Part shown: piece after piece, positions 13,984 to 14,647 of the stretch | How positions within the stretch are numbered: position 1 is the stretch's first letter | Layout of the letters: the number at the start of each line of letters is the position of its first letter | Assembly: GCA_050260275.1 (NCBI GenBank) | Contig: JBLNBX010000212.1 | Span: 1 to 14,647 of the forward strand | From: DATMXS01 sp050260275 | Lineage (GTDB): Bacteria; Acidobacteriota; Terriglobia; Bryobacterales; Bryobacteraceae | Length of the DNA: 14,647 nt | Direction: 5' to 3' | Made by a program: the position numbers and the translations under genes | The notes under the pieces: generated by a model | Told to the model about the DNA's origin: nothing | The model's input: the letters and a program-made list of their open reading frames with translations, nothing else | The model's database searches: none

Positions 13984-14000
13984 TTGGTATGAGAATTGCT
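13984..14000 (+). promoter_or_regulatory. Sigma-54-like (-24/-12) promoter
   Basis: TTGGTATGAGAATTGCT matches the consensus TTGGCACG-N4-TTGCW except for two C-to-T changes, with the GG and GC exactly 12 bp apart. Start would be near 14011, directly before a leader ORF and the DksA-family gene. A second, poorer element (TTGGTACTTGACGTGCC, 13961-13977) has the same spacing. An overlapping sigma-70 reading, TTGACG (13968-13973)-17-GAGAAT, is also possible. Confidence 0.5.
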
Positions 14001-14027
14001 GGATCGAATCAGGGCGAGGGAGCGGAT

Positions 14028-14183
14028 ATGGCGATTTTGCTAAGGTTTACCACGGATCGCCGCTATCGCCGCGTCCCCGGTTCATGGAACGGATCGCCTC
14101 AGGTTTTCGTCCGTACTTTTCGCGCTGGACAAACGCACCGGAATGACAGAGAATTGGGCGACACCGAGATTAACGATTTTTAA
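14028..14183 (+). CDS. Leader ORF upstream of the DksA-family gene (51 aa), hypothetical
   Basis: ATG at 14028 has the SD GAGGGAG (14016-14022) 5 nt upstream. The frame runs 51 codons to TAA, ending 22 nt before the DksA-family ATG. The product (MAILLRFTTDRRYRRVPGSW...) is basic in its first half and acidic at the end (DRELGDTEINDF). No family is recognised. Its third-codon GC is lower than that of neighbouring genes, so coding support rests mainly on the SD and position. It could be a small protein, a regulatory leader peptide, or chance. Confidence 0.4.
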   Translation: MAILLRFTTDRRYRRVPGSWNGSPQVFVRTFRAGQTHRNDRELGDTEINDF

Positions 14184-14205
14184 CATACGACGAGGGGGGA
14201 GAGAG

Positions 14206-14589
14206 ATGACCAAGAGCGAGTTGGCAAAGTTCAAGCAGATCCTAGAGGCGAAGCAGGCGGAGCTGTCGGCGGTGATTCGCAGGCGCGACGAGATCGCAAT
14301 AGAGAAGAGCCCGGATGCGATCGATGAGGTGACGCGGGCGGCCGAGCGGGAGCTGGCGATCCGCAACCTGGATCGCGAGTCCCATCTGCTGCGGAACGTC
14401 AGGGCGGCGCTGCGCCGCATCGAAGACGGCAGCTTCGGCGTTTGTGCGCACTGCGAAGAGGAGATCAGCCCGAAGCGGCTGGCCGCGGTGCCCTGGGCTC
14501 CGTTTTGCATCCGTTGCCAGGAACTGGCGGACCGCAACGAGCGCGAGGCGACGGCCACGCTCGAAAGCCTGCTGATGAACGCCGCGTAG
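14206..14589 (+). CDS. TraR/DksA-family zinc-finger protein
   Basis: The 127-residue product has an N-terminal coiled coil (about 3-75, ELAKFKQILEAKQAELSAVIRRRDEI...REL...LRNVRAALRRIEDG). The tip carries DAIDEV (37-42), placed like the DxxDxA tip of DksA. The C4 zinc finger is C80-x2-C83-x17-C101-x2-C104 (GVCAHCEEEI ... PFCIRCQE). DksA-type proteins enter the RNA polymerase secondary channel and tune initiation, often with ppGpp; shorter relatives like this one are less well understood. The start is ATG 14206, preceded closely by the SD-rich run GAGGGGGGAGAGAG. An in-frame ATG at 14143 would add 21 residues and lacks this SD. A sigma-54-like promoter lies about 200 bp upstream, and a leader ORF sits between. 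Confidence 0.88.
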   Translation: MTKSELAKFKQILEAKQAELSAVIRRRDEIAIEKSPDAIDEVTRAAERELAIRNLDRESHLLRNVRAALRRIEDGSFGVCAHCEEEISPKRLAAVPWAPFCIRCQELADRNEREATATLESLLMNAA

Positions 14590-14612
14590 GATCCCCGGTT
14601 ATCACACTGGAA

Positions 14613-14638
14613 GGGCGCGGGCGCTGGGGCCCGCGCCC
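14613..14638 (+). terminator. Terminator-like hairpin after the DksA-family gene
   Basis: GGGCGCGGGC and GCCCGCGCCC form a perfect 10-bp stem around GCTGGG, beginning 24 nt after the stop codon. The following bases are ATCGGGTTT and the window ends there, so whether a T-tract continues cannot be seen. Confidence 0.6.
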
Positions 14639-14647
14639 ATCGGGTTT

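Larger units (their letters stand above)
13532..14027. other. Intergenic and regulatory region between glycosyltransferase and DksA-family genes
   Basis: No convincing gene is seen in 13532-14027. It holds an inverted repeat with promoter-like arms (13628-13665) and a nested hairpin, GGCCGG...GGTA-AAAAC-TACC...CCGGCC (13797-13828). TGGCCGG and CCGGCCA lie 29 nt apart (13904-13946). Two sigma-54-like elements follow (13961-13977 and the better one at 13984-14000). The stretch is visibly less GC-rich than the genes around it. Confidence 0.55.

Overview
The window is GC-rich (roughly two thirds G+C by eye) and bacterial. The protein families and the style of the intergenic palindromic repeats suggest an Acidobacteriota genome, perhaps of the Solibacter/Bryobacter type. 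This is an inference from family resemblance: there is no rRNA or other phylogenetic marker here. No phage, integrase, IS transposase, CRISPR array or tRNA was seen.

Layout, left to right. (1) Minus strand, cut by the window edge: an exported thioredoxin-fold protein with a CPDC active site (1-904). (2) A repeat-filled gap, then a probable minus-strand operon: a secretin-domain outer-membrane protein (4445-2862), an isolated SIS-domain sugar-phosphate isomerase/deaminase (2815-1757) and a 72-residue Arg/Trp-rich protein (1695-1477). (3) Divergent from the secretin across 87 bp is a winged-helix plus AAA+ ATPase (4533-5789). (4) A 793-bp gap holds palindromic repeats, a strong rho-independent terminator and a possible small RNA. 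(5) Two minus-strand genes encode exported proteins: a GH8 enzyme closely resembling reducing-end xylose-releasing exo-oligoxylanase (8528-7248) and a GlcG/HbpS-like protein (7071-6583). (6) An 859-bp repeat-rich gap is followed by a 55-residue membrane miniprotein with a very strong Shine-Dalgarno (9555-9388). (7) A molybdopterin/[4Fe-4S] oxidoreductase (9643-11694), possibly on a leaderless mRNA, overlaps tail-to-tail with a polytopic GT-C/PMT-like glycosyltransferase (13531-11666). (8) A sigma-54-like promoter, a 51-codon leader ORF and a TraR/DksA zinc-finger protein (14206-14589) follow, ending in a terminator-like hairpin at the window edge.

The best candidates for something undescribed are: the orphan secretin facing an AAA+ ATPase with no other secretion or pilus gene nearby; the dispersed hairpin repeats, whose stems co-vary between copies while their loops stay constant; and the sigma-54-like promoter / leader ORF / DksA-family arrangement. 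The remaining genes look like ordinary soil-bacterium metabolism: oligoxylan breakdown, amino-sugar or sugar-phosphate handling, redox chemistry and envelope glycosylation. They are not obviously one pathway.
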